From NCBI GenBank assembly GCA_012295275.1, contig CM022674.1:15850424-15914423 (forward strand): DNA of 64,000 nucleotides, read 5' to 3'. The notes under the pieces were generated by a model. That model made no database searches. It was not told where the DNA came from and was given only the letters and a program-made list of their open reading frames with translations. This DNA comes from Chrysomallon squamiferum. Its lineage: Eukaryota; Mollusca; Gastropoda; Neomphalida; Peltospiridae. The translations under genes were made by a program, and so were the position numbers. This document shows, in pieces, positions 46,027-57,745 of this stretch (positions within the stretch are counted from its first letter, which is position 1; every line of letters starts with the position of its first letter).

Positions 46027-46275
46027 CTGTCATCAAAATATCACTGTCATCTGTAAAACCTTTAACTCCGTATTTGTTATAAGCCAAAATCCTCACTACA
46101 TACTTCGTGTCTGATTTCAGATGCGCTATCAATGTTCTTTGGGTTGTATGTAGACCATGTTCTAGAAATTTCTCTGTGACGTTGTTCCACTGTGTTGACG
46201 TGCTTTCTCTGTACTATACTATGAATGTTTGCACGAAGCCGCCGTTAAATTCCTCTGTCCAAGACACTGCATGAC
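46027..46275 (-). pseudogene. FN3 exon, copy B: 5'-truncated and with a nonsense codon
   Basis: It matches the intact FN3 exon at 60473-60741 (STSTQWNNVTEKFLEHG, SDTKYVVRILAYNKYG, SDILMTG). Homology ends at about 46275, so the first strand and the acceptor are missing. The Gln codon in QTFIVQYR is TAG instead of CAG. The donor gtacgt is kept. It cannot code for a complete FN3 domain. Confidence 0.8.
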
Positions 46276-46574
46276 CACGAGTAATATTCATTTTCATAAA
46301 TGGCTTGCATGTAATTATGCCCAACTAACTTTTTTTTTATTATGTCACTGTCAAGCAGTAATCATTTATATGAGGAAAAGTAACAAAGGAAATGAAATTT
46401 GTAAATTAAATTGTTTTCCGTTTCTTCACTGTATCAGTGAGAGTAAGCAAGATAGTGACTGACATTTAGATATATAAAATAACTCAATAATCAGTGAGTC
46501 TAAATTTACCAACAATCCTTTTATCTGCATCATAATTGTACGAAAGAAATAAAAGAGGTTTTCAGTTACCAATA

Positions 46575-46609
<35 letters not shown>

Positions 46610-46989
46610 ATACACACATATCTCATCGCTAAGAAGAAATATAATGCAAAGGATACGCGAAGAAGGTTTGATCCTACAGCCTCTTATGATACCATATATC
46701 AATATATCTGACACCTGTACCCATATGATTTAATTCTACGTGGTCAGTAAACCACTATTATATATAACTACACATGACCCATTTAACGTCAGCAATATAA
46801 TTAATTATACATTGCCTTATAATAAAAATCTCACGTAACAATGAACTTCAAAATGTAATGAAAAGATAACCATACACATCTGTAACACAGTCTGATGTAA
46901 CTTGTTCCGTTAATGTATTTTGCCTGATTGTAAAATTGTTTTTGAGAAATATGCTTAGATCTTCAACGCCGTAATGTAAATCTTTATCT
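46276..46989. other. Unique spacer, no gene seen
   Basis: Contains a short GT run (46574-46608) and nothing else recognised. Confidence 0.5.
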
Positions 46990-47168
46990 ACCCTACCGAC
47001 CCATATAGCACTGTAATATAATCCGTTGTAAATCGTACTGACCTTTGTACCCTGTAATGTATTCACTTATATAGCCTACTGACCCAAACACCCATGTAAT
47101 ATAATTATTTGTATATACTACTGACGCACACACCTGTGTAATGTAATTCTTTGTGTCATACTGACTCG
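46990..47168. repeat. Minisatellite, about 4 copies of a 42-bp unit
   Basis: Units begin ACTGACC or a variant near 46996, 47038, 47082, 47122 and 47160, and each continues with TGTAATATAATT-like sequence. Confidence 0.7.
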
Positions 47169-47576
47169 TGAATCTGTGGGTGCTCTCCCAAAAGACTGAG
47201 GTCCCATAACGCGGACGCATTAAACAATACAAGACAAGGTTGAGCGCATTACTAATAACATGCTTTTTACGTTGAATAATACGCGGTGTCTCCGTATTAT
47301 TGTTCTTATAAAGAACACTATTGTTCTTATATAGAAATCACTGATTCGCGCTAACCCCTAGTACAATAAGCGATTATGGAATAGTCGGTATCAATAAATA
47401 ACCTGAAAAAATCGTTCGATCTCTTCATCGTTTATTTCACTGCATAGCTAAAAGTATAGTCATTCGTAACATTTGTTCATTTTATTACATCTATAAATAA
47501 TTGGACATTCATAACATTCACATAGTTAAAATTATAGATATTAATCACATTCACATAGTTGAAATTATAGTTATTC

Positions 47577-47770
47577 ATTTTATCACATCTGCCGCGTTCA
47601 TGGTTGTGAAGATTTCGGTAGCTCGTAATTAAATCTCTCGAGGTATTAATAGTAGATGGACAACCGACTTTGCAACACTTACAATGAACAGTATCTCTTT
47701 TACTACTCTTGATCCTAAACCTATGTCCCTGATGCACTAAAGTACGCCTGCGACATGAATTCGGAATGAA
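47577..47770 (-). mobile_element. FLYWCH zinc-finger fragment
   Basis: The minus-strand frame reads RRRTLVHQGHRFRIKSSKRD, VHCKCCKVGCPSTINT, then LHNHERG. The spaced Cys, Cys, His-Asn-His pattern is that of FLYWCH domains, which often head Mutator-like (MULE) transposases in animals. The order relative to the transposase piece at 48020-48320 is reversed for one element, so these may be two insertions. Confidence 0.65.
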
Positions 47771-48019
47771 TATATATATACTTTGTTTTAACATTACTCA
47801 CTCGCATAAACAAGAATGTATATGTGCTATCCTGACACAACTGTACATCTGAACAGTTGTCATGTTAGTTGCGATCATGTGTTAAGATTAGATCAGGAAA
47901 TTATAATGTGATTATTACTGCATGGTATACCCGTGTTTAGTGGAACAGACCATAACCTCCCGGCCAAGGATTAGCTGTGTTTTCAGTCTCACAAATCTAT
48001 GTTCTGTCTCTTTATAAAC

Positions 48020-48320
48020 TCCCTTGATGGTGGGGCAGATCCACAGTTTGTCTGCCTCAATTTAGCAGGTTCTGACGTTTCTATTCCTTTTATCAATTCT
48101 ACAAATCTGTATATATTCGGATGGTGAAGTTGATTCTGAAATGAAAAATCTCCGCATCATTTTTTGTTCAGGGGCCAGTGGTTCCACAAAATCAAAGGAA
48201 ATCTGGCATCATCGTGTACCCATGTAGAAACCACATACTCATTTAATGTCTCTGCCTGTGGAACATCAGGTCTGTTATGCATGGCTTCAAACCACACATC
48301 CTGCACTTGTGGAGTTGGCA
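48020..48320 (-). mobile_element. MULE-type transposase C-terminal fragment, decayed
   Basis: On the minus strand MHNRPDVPQAETLNEYVVST, then RFPLILWNHW, a short break with a stop, then HHPNIYRFVELIKG. This series (proline-rich turn, F-P-x-x-x-WNHW, HPNI-F-x-x-L) is typical of the C-terminal region of FLYWCH/MULE transposases. The TNN-x-x-EG-WH segment expected in between is deleted. Confidence 0.6.
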
Positions 48321-48659
48321 GAAGTGGTAGTCAACAACTGATCAGTTTGAGAATAGATACATTGAAATGTGCGCATGAAATATGAAATAGAAAAATAACT
48401 TTTTTCTTCTTCTTCTTAAAATTTTGTTGCACGAAACCAAACAAACTCTTCCCAGCAACTAACAAAATAAACAAGGCCATCTTAAATGCATTATAGCCCT
48501 TTGGAAAAAACTGTTCATTCGGCCGCATACCTACACAGTGTCCACTTCTTATCATCAAACTTAACTTTAATAATGTTTATTATCTTTAGTTAAACATGCT
48601 GAATATGCATTTTCGAATAACAAATGTTAATATATTATATTACGTTATATAAAAGTATA

Positions 48660-48905
48660 TTATTTTATATTATAGTATGGTATAGTATAGTATAGTATAG
48701 TAGAGTATAGTATAATATGATATCGTATGGTATAGTATAGTATAGTATAGTATAGTAAAGTATAGTATAGTATAGTATAGGATAGAATGGTATAGTATAG
48801 TATAGTATAGTAAAGTATAGTTTAGTATAGTATAGTATAGTATAGTATAGTGTAGTATAGTATAGTATAGTATAGTATAGTGTAGTAGAGAGTGGTATAG
48901 TATAG
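48660..48905. repeat. (TATAG)n microsatellite
   Basis: About 240 bp of pentamers with occasional changes. Confidence 0.95.
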
Positions 48906-48985
48906 CTATTTATTGACTGTAAGCCACAACATACTAATGTGACCCCTGGGCAAGTTTCCAGTGTTCACGTGTGTTAAGATGTCCT
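48905..48985 (-). repeat. Possible CORE-SINE-like fragment
   Basis: On the minus strand AACTTGCCCAGGGGTCAC followed by ATTAGTATGTTGTGGC resembles the conserved core shared by CORE-SINEs. The match is short and based on memory of the core. Confidence 0.3.
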
Positions 48986-49149
48986 TGCCCTAAATAACGA
49001 AACTGTTAACAAAGTATTAATAAAAATCTACTCTGCAAACAGAAAAACAAATACAACTAGATTATTTAAGAAGAAAATTAAAGTAAAAAACAAAAACAAA
49101 AAATAAATAAAAATTATAATTCCAAGAGATATAAATGTGTTTCAAAATG

Positions 49150-49695
49150 TCACAGAATCGCACATATGTATGATGCGTTAGCAGTATCTTTGGAAGTTGA
49201 ACTTGGTGAAGTGTTGGAAGTATTTACTGTAGAATTTGAATTTGGTGTTGTGTTGGAAGTATTTACTGTAGAACTGTAAAATCTTGGTGTTGTGTTATAA
49301 GTATTGGCTGTAAAAGTAGAACTGTAAAATCTTGGTGTTGTGTTATAACTATTGGCTGTAGATGCAGAACTGTAAAATCTTGGTGTTGTTTTGGAAGTAT
49401 TGGTTGTAGAAGTAGAACTGTGAATTTTTGGTGTTGTGTTAGAAGTATTGGCTGTAGAAGTAGAACTGTCGAATTTTGGTGTTGTGTTGGAAGTATTGCC
49501 TGTACTGCTAACTGAAGTGTGCATTTGAGAATTTCTGGTAGTAGTATCGCTCAGCAGTTGTCTTTGTTTTAATGTTTTCAAATTTGTTTGGGTCATCTCG
49601 CTAAAATATTTTTCATACTCATATTTGTCTGTTTCAAAGTTATAAAATGGTTGCCCAGCCAAGTACTTCAGTTCAAGAGTATACTGCAGACTTTC
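49150..49695 (-). CDS. ZAP/PARP12-like gene, last exon: end of WWE 2 and Ser/Thr repeat tail
   Basis: Acceptor ttattatag, phase 0, stop at 49150. The first 40 residues finish a WWE domain: SLQYTLELKYLAGQPFY, then YEKYFSEMTQTNLKTLKQR. The M-x-Q-x-N-x-x-T signature lines the ADP-ribose pocket in WWE folds. The remaining ~120 residues are about seven tandem units of 12-16 residues of the type STANTSNTTPRFYSS. No PARP catalytic domain follows, so the protein resembles a short, catalysis-free ZAP form. WWE domains bind ADP-ribose chains; ZAP proteins restrict RNA viruses. Function here is inferred. Confidence 0.8.
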   Translation of the reverse strand, partial: ESLQYTLELKYLAGQPFYNFETDKYEYEKYFSEMTQTNLKTLKQRQLLSDTTTRNSQMHTSVSSTGNTSNTTPKFDSSTSTANTSNTTPKIHSSTSTTNTSKTTPRFYSSASTANSYNTTPRFYSSTFTANTYNTTPRFYSSTVNTSNTTPNSNSTVNTSNTSPSSTSKDTANASYICAIL

Positions 49696-49919
49696 CTATA
49701 ATAAACACAATATGCTGTTTTATATAATATTATACTATGTATAATCTGATATATCGTACGGAAATGATATATGTTATATGTAATGTAATGTCAGGTGATG
49801 TGACATGATGTGATGTTCTGTGACTATGTATGAATGTGATATGTTACAACAGATTATTTTGATTTGATGAATATTAATATATTAGTATGAACATTTTAAA
49901 CATCTCTTTCTTTCTTTCT

Positions 49920-50054
49920 TCTTATTCATTACTTCATAAATTGTGTTGTAAATTTTCATTTCTTTAAATATTATACATCTTTCTTACGCATAATGTCTTG
50001 TTTTGTTTTTCAGTTGTTTATTTTTTGTGTTTTTTTTTTTTATAACCAAGGCAA

Positions 50055-50109
<55 letters not shown>

Positions 50110-50214
50110 ATACATAAATAAATAAATAAATAAAACAAAATAAAATATAAAATAAAATAAATAAGAATAAAAAATAAAAAAGTAGTTCATCAATAAAATA
50201 AAATGAATATTCAC
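49920..50214. repeat. (TAAA)n tract in an intron
   Basis: Tetranucleotide repeat 50055-50170 next to the donor of the preceding ZAP-like exon. Confidence 0.9.
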
Positions 50215-50463
50215 TGGTTCGTAAGGCAGCCAATGTCCAGAGTCTGCTTCAAAATACCAACACCACTGTGTGAACTGTGTGAAGTTGTCTTCTTGTCCAG
50301 TGACATACGATGCTGTTGAGAGACGCTGAACTTTGACATCAACCACTCCCAGTTCCAAACAAACTAAAACTCTCATTAAGTGGCAATCAACAACAGTTGC
50401 AATGAAGTTACTGGCAAATGTGATAGACTGAACTTGTGGCCAATACCTTTTCAAGGATGTACT
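50215..50463 (-). CDS. ZAP/PARP12-like gene, linker and start of WWE 2
   Basis: A 249-nt phase-0 exon (acceptor gtttcag, donor CCA followed by gtgaat). It encodes the inter-domain linker, including VQRLSTASYVTGQEDN, which matches the RRLST-S-x-VT linker of ZAP and PARP12, followed by FTQWCWYFEADSGHWLPYEP, the first strands of the second WWE domain with both hallmark Trp residues. It joins 49695 to give EPESLQYTLE. Intact. Confidence 0.85.
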
Positions 50464-50576
50464 CTGAAACAAAACAATAATAAAACCTCATTGTGATATG
50501 TATCTGTTATTAAAACCTATACTTTATTCCATATATATGAAATTTCATTGATCACTTCTGGTTGTTTTTAACTCAC

Positions 50577-50924
50577 CTCTATATTTCCTGTATCTGACTT
50601 CAGACTACAAAAACACTGCTCGATCATCTCATTTTCCACTATGTCAAAGTTGACTCATTTGTTACGAATCATCACCTGCCACTGGTAAGGTAGGCATCTT
50701 TGTTTGTGTGTATTTGAATGTATTACACACTGACTCCAGACACATTTCTCACAGAGCAAACCTCCTATTTCAGTGTTGTTATTCACTATTGTAAAGCTGT
50801 TACTCATATCAAGTTGTTTATACTGTGCAACTTGCACTGGATTTGCTTTCATTTTCACACCAAGTTGCTTCTGCTTTGAAATTTGTATTGGATCTGCATT
50901 CTCTTTCACATCATGTTGTTTCTC
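50577..50924 (-). CDS. ZAP/PARP12-like gene, WWE 1 exon with in-frame TGA
   Basis: A 348-nt exon (acceptor ttgaacag, donor GAG followed by gtgagt), phase 0. It holds a charged region with two QKQLGVK-type repeats, a Cys-rich segment (LCEKCVWSQCVIH, degenerate zinc finger) and LPYQWQVMIRNK, then TGA at 50655-50657, then VNFDIVENEMIEQCFCSL in the same frame. In WWE domains the position after the Lys is the second hallmark Trp (TGG). A single G-to-A change explains the stop. It may be a pseudogene mutation, a consensus error, or a site of A-to-I recoding (TGA read as TGG). Confidence 0.75.
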
Positions 50925-51721
50925 CTGTTCAAAGTATTTTTATAAAAATACAACAATTTTCCTTATGATTAAAACAAAAAAAAAATAAATAATCAAAATA
51001 AAACTAATAGTAATAATAATAATAATAATAATAATGATATAATTATTATTATTATTATTGTAAATAAATAAATAAATAAATATTAACCAACGAGAGGTAA
51101 GTTATAAATGAATGTAATCTTTTAATTTTGATCATGTTTTTGTCAACAGACATTTCACTGAATATTTCAATATGTTTTACGATTTTTTATTATGCACTTA
51201 ACATAGTTCAGTAAGTATATACAGGAGTACATACCAGTTATCTCCTGCATGCAGTGGTAGTCTAAATCATTAAATCTTGTTTATCTTTACATGGACTTAG
51301 GACCTGTAATCCCAGGTCAACCGAGCACGATAACACCAGAGGTACCCGTGTCTCCTGTACTGTACTGATACTGATCGCAAAGTGTTTGTTATTTATTTTG
51401 TTGTTATTTTATTTCCCATTTCATTCTAAAGATTTGATATATATATATATATATAATCATTCTAAAGAGCATCTAGTTTCACACAAAAATGTAGGTAGAT
51501 TTCTCAGTATCGGTGCTGAGATCTACATGCGGTCATATCCTTCTTGTTCAGAGGGCGTAAAATAATAATAATAACAATAATTATAATAATAATAAAAATA
51601 ATTTGTACACGTACATGATTTCAGATTATTCTTACCATGATTTTATCTTGTAATATCAGCAATCAGCATAATAAACACACAAGTGTCCTGTCTTACTAAT
51701 ATCTTCAGAAAATCAGTTCAC

Positions 51722-51858
51722 CTGATCTGTTAGACGTTTCTACTTTCATTTGTTGTTGACAACCATTCTTTGTTTTTGCAACGCATTCTTCCGGTGTGTG
51801 CGCGTCAGGTTCCAAATCATGACAAACGAATCGCAACTTCCGGCTATGGCATTTGCGG
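51722..51858 (-). CDS. Candidate upstream exon of the ZAP-like gene
   Basis: An open 137-nt frame between an AG at 51859-51860 and the donor TCAG followed by gtgaac. It encodes CHSRKLRFVCHDLEPD, HTPEECVAKTKNGCQQQ. The C-x8-C spacing and later Cys/His resemble a diverged CCCH finger, as found at the N-terminus of ZAP-type proteins. Its leftover base does not fit the phase of exon 50924, so another exon would be needed between them. Confidence 0.3.
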
Positions 51859-51981
51859 CTTGCATACGAACAAGAAAAAATTGTATTTCATTTGTTATAT
51901 TAATTAATTAATCCATTAATTCATTTATTTATTTATTTAGAGATGATACTTTAAAAATACACATGGTGCTTCAAATATATC

Positions 51982-52035
<54 letters not shown>

Positions 52036-52869
52036 ATACAAGTATGCATGTATATGTATATACTAGATTAGCTTGAAACATATCTTTGTAACTGAATTAT
52101 TATTTTTTTTTCTGTTACAACTTTTGTTGGTGCTGCCGCTGTTGCTATTAGTGTTGATATTATTTATGTTATAATTCACTTTTCTAATGAGTATGTATGA
52201 TACATAACGAAGAAACAGGCCTGTTCCATCCATCTTCCGTGCATCGAAAGTAGTTTTTATTATTCTGTTTATATTTTGTCTGCAGCAATTCCAGCATTGA
52301 AATGTTAACATCTGTGTTCAATTAGAAAAGAATATATATTTATAAATGTGTCCATGCATTTACACATTATTTATGTTAGTACGTGAATGTATGCATGTAG
52401 GTATTTTATGATTTGAATATTTTCCGTCTTATGTACATCTGATTAGACTCTGCACATAGACAATATTCGGTTACGCACTGGCTCAGGATACAAAGTCCGG
52501 TCACGACCTCACAAACTCCGTCAGATGCCGCTGAGGAAACTTGAACGTATGACACCCATTCGCCCGTACTCGGAAGGCGCATGATGTTACCGTTCCCCTA
52601 TCGAGACAACCAAACAAAAAAAAAAAAAATTAAATAAAAAAAGAAAACAAAAAGAAGATTGTTCACGTATCCCAGTATGTATGCATGTTTCAATGCATGT
52701 ATGTACGGATGGATGGATATGTTTGCATCTCTTTCTAAATGAATGGTTATACATATTATGTGTATGTTGATGGTGAATATTATATTAGTTTATTGTTATT
52801 ATTATCATCATCACCATCGTCATCGGTAATTAGATCGTGATGAAAGTAGACAACAACAACAACAACATC

Positions 52870-52921
<52 letters not shown>

Positions 52922-53589
52922 GAAATAATAATACAAATAATAATAAAAACAACAACAACAACGACGACGACAACACTATGTGTTAAAAACCTACAATAAT
53001 TATATATAAATATTTCACCTTTTTCATCTTTTGTCAACTTTACTTGATATGATTTCATTGTAACATATCTGCAGTATCTGATTACACAACTACGCCTTAT
53101 GTAGATGAGCAGTGAAGTGTGTATACTGAATATATTTAGTTTATTGTCAGAGTAAATTAGTATTTTAACATACACTTTTGATGAATGTGTAGAGAGTGAA
53201 AGAGAGAGATTGAATTACGTATGTATCATACAAATAATAACACACCAATACATTTATATATACATACCTATAATTACAAGTAAATTGAGAACGTACAGAC
53301 AGAAAGAGAAAGAGACAATAACGTAATGAAATAAGGTATATGTACAAACATATAGTGTGCACAGACAGACAGTTGTACGTGGAGATAGACAGGCAGACAC
53401 ACAGACAGACAGGTAGGTAGGTAGATGGATAGAGACAGATAGACGCATATACACAAAACTACCTACATATACACAACAAAATACACCATATACTCGAGAA
53501 TACGTTCTATAAAATAATGAAAATATTGTATTTAGTTTATTCTATTTTTTCTAGATTGTCATATGCAGCTAATAGTCACAGCAAACAGC
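51859..53589. other. Repeat-rich spacer
   Basis: (TA)n at 51984-52025, AAT/ACA triplets at 52850-52965, and at 52440-52605 a complex segment that on the minus strand has ACGTTCAAGTTTCC, a possible box B of a SINE. No exon was recognised. Confidence 0.5.
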
Positions 53590-53742
53590 TTAATATTTCT
53601 GTAATTGGCATTTTAGCTGTCCTGAGTGGCTTCTCTTCGACTCGACAGTCTCCACATCTGAGTCAGACACCTGCACAGACTGGGCCAACGCTAATAGCAG
53701 ACAAAGAAACGCTAAGACAAAATGAAGACCGAGTCCCTTCAT
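53590..53742 (-). CDS. Small secreted peptide or signal-peptide exon
   Basis: A 50-residue frame: MKGLGLHFVLAFLCLLLALA is a strong signal peptide. It is followed by QSVQVSDSDVETVES, a dibasic KR, then SHSGQLKCQLQKY and a stop. The layout (signal, acidic propeptide, KR cleavage site, short C-terminal peptide) is that of a small prohormone. Alternatively it is a first exon spliced at the GT after TCTGTGCAG. No family was recognised. Confidence 0.4.
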   Translation of the reverse strand: MKGLGLHFVLAFLCLLLALAQSVQVSDSDVETVESKRSHSGQLKCQLQKY

Positions 53743-53973
53743 CTTTCTCGTCTCCGTCCGAATGATGGTGACGATGATGCTGTTGGGGTTTAAACAGAGA
53801 AAGAAACAGGACGTTTTGAAACAAATATCACCACTTCTCACTCGATTTCAACTGTGAACCTACCACCAACTAATTAGATTTACAGTTTCTTGTGAATAGT
53901 AATTTATCTTTTGATATCATCATAATCGTTGTTTTCTGGACGTCCGCTGGCTGTTAGTTGTAATACAACACAC

Positions 53974-54023
<50 letters not shown>

Positions 54024-54306
54024 TATAATAATAATAATAATTATAATAAATGGATAATTTAATAAATAAATATATAAATAAATATATATATATAAAAAAA
54101 ATAATAATAATAATAATAATCCGGATGTTCTGAAACAAATGTTGTCATTTCTCAGTTTCGTTTAACTGATAAAAGTAACTGAATAACAACTTTACATTTA
54201 GCTGTGAAAACTAATTTAGTTTTAATCTTATCATCATCATGATCATTATAGATCTGATTACATAGATAGATAGATACATATGACACTGCGAATGGTGAAA
54301 TATAAT

Positions 54307-54339
<33 letters not shown>

Positions 54340-54407
54340 ACACACAAACACACACACACACTCACAAATACACACACGCACACACACAAATACACACACG
54401 CACACAA

Positions 54408-54439
<32 letters not shown>

Positions 54440-55194
54440 GCACATTGATCCTTTAGTAGTAACATTCAATTAACACTAAAGTTGGATGACGTCACAGATC
54501 TAAAACAAACACATAAATAAATAAATACATTTAAATATAGAAACACGTTTATCGTAAATTTTACAAGATTAGTTTTGAGTTCAAATTTCAGTTCAGCGCT
54601 ACATATTTTACGTTAATAAAAAAATAATAATAATAAAAATATTAAATAAAATAAAATAAAAATAAAATAAAATAAAGATTCGTACCAGTATCAAAGATCA
54701 ACTTCTGATAAAATATCCTAAGAGTATTACAGTATAAAATTGTGAAATGTAACATTTTATAAATTTATAATTAAATACTTTCAGGAAGATAGCGGCTACT
54801 ACTGATCTCTTATACAAGTTCCAAACGCTTCCTTTAGACTGAATTGTCTAGTATATTTTGCGTATGTGTGCGGATGTGTGTGAGCACTATCTGTGTGCGT
54901 TTGTGGCTTATATATTTACGTATGCTTGCACATGTATTTGTGTATGTGATTTTATATGCGTATGTAAATGTGTTTGAAATATTTCTACATTCTGTTCCCT
55001 GTACTGTGGTATATACGGTAATTAAAGTGAAAGTACACTTATCAGTTAATTTCGTGGAAACGTTAATGTTTACATCAGCAGTAAATAAAAACTCAGTGTC
55101 TATACCACGTCATCAGATACATCCGCTGAAGCTGACTGCAAATGTTTGGTATGTAGACTTTTCTATTTCAAAACTGATTAAACACACATTTTAT
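53743..55194. other. Simple repeats left of copy C
   Basis: AAT tracts (53975-54120), CT and CA tracts (54310-54440), ATAAA tracts (54610-54680). No exon was recognised. Confidence 0.6.
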
Positions 55195-55338
55195 TCTCTT
55201 CTGTTTTATTTGTTCCTGTATTTCTTTTCTAAACTAGGAGCGTAAAATGCAAATAAACAACTTTAATTAATTAATTTATTTATTATTGTTGTTGTGGTTC
55301 TTGTTGTTGTTGTTGTTATTATTATTTTTTTTATTATT

Positions 55339-55370
<32 letters not shown>

Positions 55371-55643
55371 AATTGTTGTAGTTGTTGATAACGTGTTTGA
55401 TGAAGGGTGACGCCGGTGCGTGATATGACATATAGATACATTTTATATGTCTGTAAGTGTTATTTGACATTTTGTATGACAGATTTGTATAACTGTAGTT
55501 ACATGAACCATGCAACTGGCTACAAGAATGATGAGAACAAATTATTTTCAATTCGTTTTTTTGTTTCGTTTTTTTCCATTCAGCTTCGTGACACTTACTG
55601 GTTAACTATATATATATATAGACACACACACACACACACACAG

Positions 55644-55686
<43 letters not shown>

Positions 55687-55708
55687 AACCTGAGATATAA
55701 GAGTAACA

Positions 55709-55751
<43 letters not shown>

Positions 55752-56961
55752 TTTTTGTAATAGTAATAATAATAAATTAATAAATAAATTAATACAAAAA
55801 ATAATTAAAAAAATAGAAAGATGATAACGTGATGAATATAATAAATCAGCTATAAATAAATAGAGAGATAGATAAATAAAAGCAAATAAATAAATAGATA
55901 GACGGATAGATAAACAGACACAAAAAACAAATAAATAAGTAAATAAATTAATACATTAATAAAAACTGTAGGAAACTGAAGGAAGTTTGCAGAACGCTTT
56001 ATCATTATTTATGGAAATAGTTGCATATAATTAGAGTCTTGTTTAATGATTTTAGTTTCTTCACATTATTTCTTGTTTCTTTCACTCCTTCCTATCTTAA
56101 AATGTCTATAAGGTAAGTTATATACAAAGTACACTTAACTTGTTGTTAAATCCTGAAGTCACAAATCATTATTTAGACAAATGTGACATACATGTGTGTG
56201 TAGTGTATAACTGATTATACTAAATTAATGGAATATAATTGTATACACAGTTTTTCACCAGTGATTTAATACAGCTACAACCAGTTACAATCATGTTTAC
56301 AAAATGTTAGATTATCAAATTTACTATACATAGATTAATCAGAATATAACTAAACAAAGTTTAATCACAGTTTTATAGATTTATCGCAACAGTATGGTGT
56401 ACAGTACAAGTTAATTGAAAGAAACACACTTTAATTTTAAAACATAACACACTATACAAACATACACTGTATATAACATTGCCCTAACTTAAAGATTATG
56501 CAAGTACCAAACCACATTTAAAAGAAATGTGTATAACGACGTTCTTGTATGAATAATTGTCAAATGTTTAACCTATGTATGTATGTCTGTATGCGTATGT
56601 ATACGTATTGTAAAATTAATAACATAAGCTGTTTCGATCTTTTAAGTAAATACATTAATAAAGCTATAGTTTGTTATGTTGGTGCATTATCATCGACGCC
56701 AAATACATGTAACATAAAACAACCTTAGCCCAAAATGATTGGCGTTTATGTCATTACCATTTCATAATATTATTTAAGCCTTCTATTTCATACCCTTTCT
56801 TTGTTTGTTCTTTCATTACTTCCCTTTTGTACCTTCCTTCATTATTTCTTGATTTTCTTGCCAGAAGTCTTAATACATATTGACCCTTCAGAATTTAAAG
56901 TGTTTTTGGTAAAGTAAAGTGTCTTGGCTTGAAATAAACATTTAGAAAATTGTGCACTTAC

Positions 56962-57007
56962 CCGGTTCAGAAGCAAGATTTTCTTATGTTGGTTGGTGTC
57001 TGCGGTT
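56962..57007 (-). CDS. Juxtamembrane exon 3, copy C
   Basis: As 42598-42643 but Gly changed to Asp (TADTNQHKKILLLNR). Splice sites intact. There is no kinase exon before the end of the copy. Confidence 0.5.
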
Positions 57008-57311
57008 CTGAAATATTCCTGTGATTTGAAAGAGACAAGATTTCTAAGTGAGTTCATTTTTCAATTTTAAGAATAAAATTTACAGACTTCGAATTTGAAA
57101 GCAGCAAACATCATGTCATAGAAATTCCCTACTGGTAGATCACCATTGCAGAATATGGTTATCACGTAGTTGAGTGTAACTCATTTTGTATTTGTCACGA
57201 TCAGTTTTCTCACTTTAGAGAAAGATGTACTGATGAATCAGCACATTTAAAACACATTGGAAACAGTGCACAAATTCATTAACACAACAAACCACGATGA
57301 CCTAAAGTTAC

Positions 57312-57356
57312 CTCGAGAGTGAGATTCTATGTCCAGACCAGCGATATGTCAACTCT
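57312..57356 (-). CDS. Juxtamembrane exon 2, copy C
   Basis: As copy A with His changed to Tyr (ELTYRWSGHRISLS). Phases unchanged. Confidence 0.45.
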
Positions 57357-57711
57357 CTCTTCATCACAAAAAAACAGAGGTTAATACACAGAAATACTTT
57401 AGTTATCAATGGAAATTGCTCAAGGTTAAATGTTCACTGGTTATAGAACCTCTGAGCTGAGGATGTCATTTAAAATTAAAGGCTTCATTTCAACACACAA
57501 ATAACCGCTTCAAAAGAAAGACCTCCGATAATGAAATAACATCATCATTAAAGCAGGATAGGATGTTTTATAAACAGATCCTTAACGTTTCGTTTGCAAA
57601 ATAAATATACTCGTACATTTTATAAAGAATAAAATGATACCGCTGTTATGCACGAACACATTTTTACAAAAATAATAATCTATATTCATCTAATCTCTGA
57701 GTTACTATTAC

Positions 57712-57745
57712 CTTGTTTCAAGTGCATGCTCATCGTTCGCATTAC
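57712..57745 (-). CDS. Juxtamembrane exon 1, copy C
   Basis: NANDEHALET. Acceptor gttttcag and donor gtaata retained. Confidence 0.5.

Noticed and set aside
48164-48385. Plus-strand 73-codon Cys-rich frame
   Set aside because: The minus strand of the same DNA gives a recognisable MULE transposase piece, so the plus frame is a shadow.
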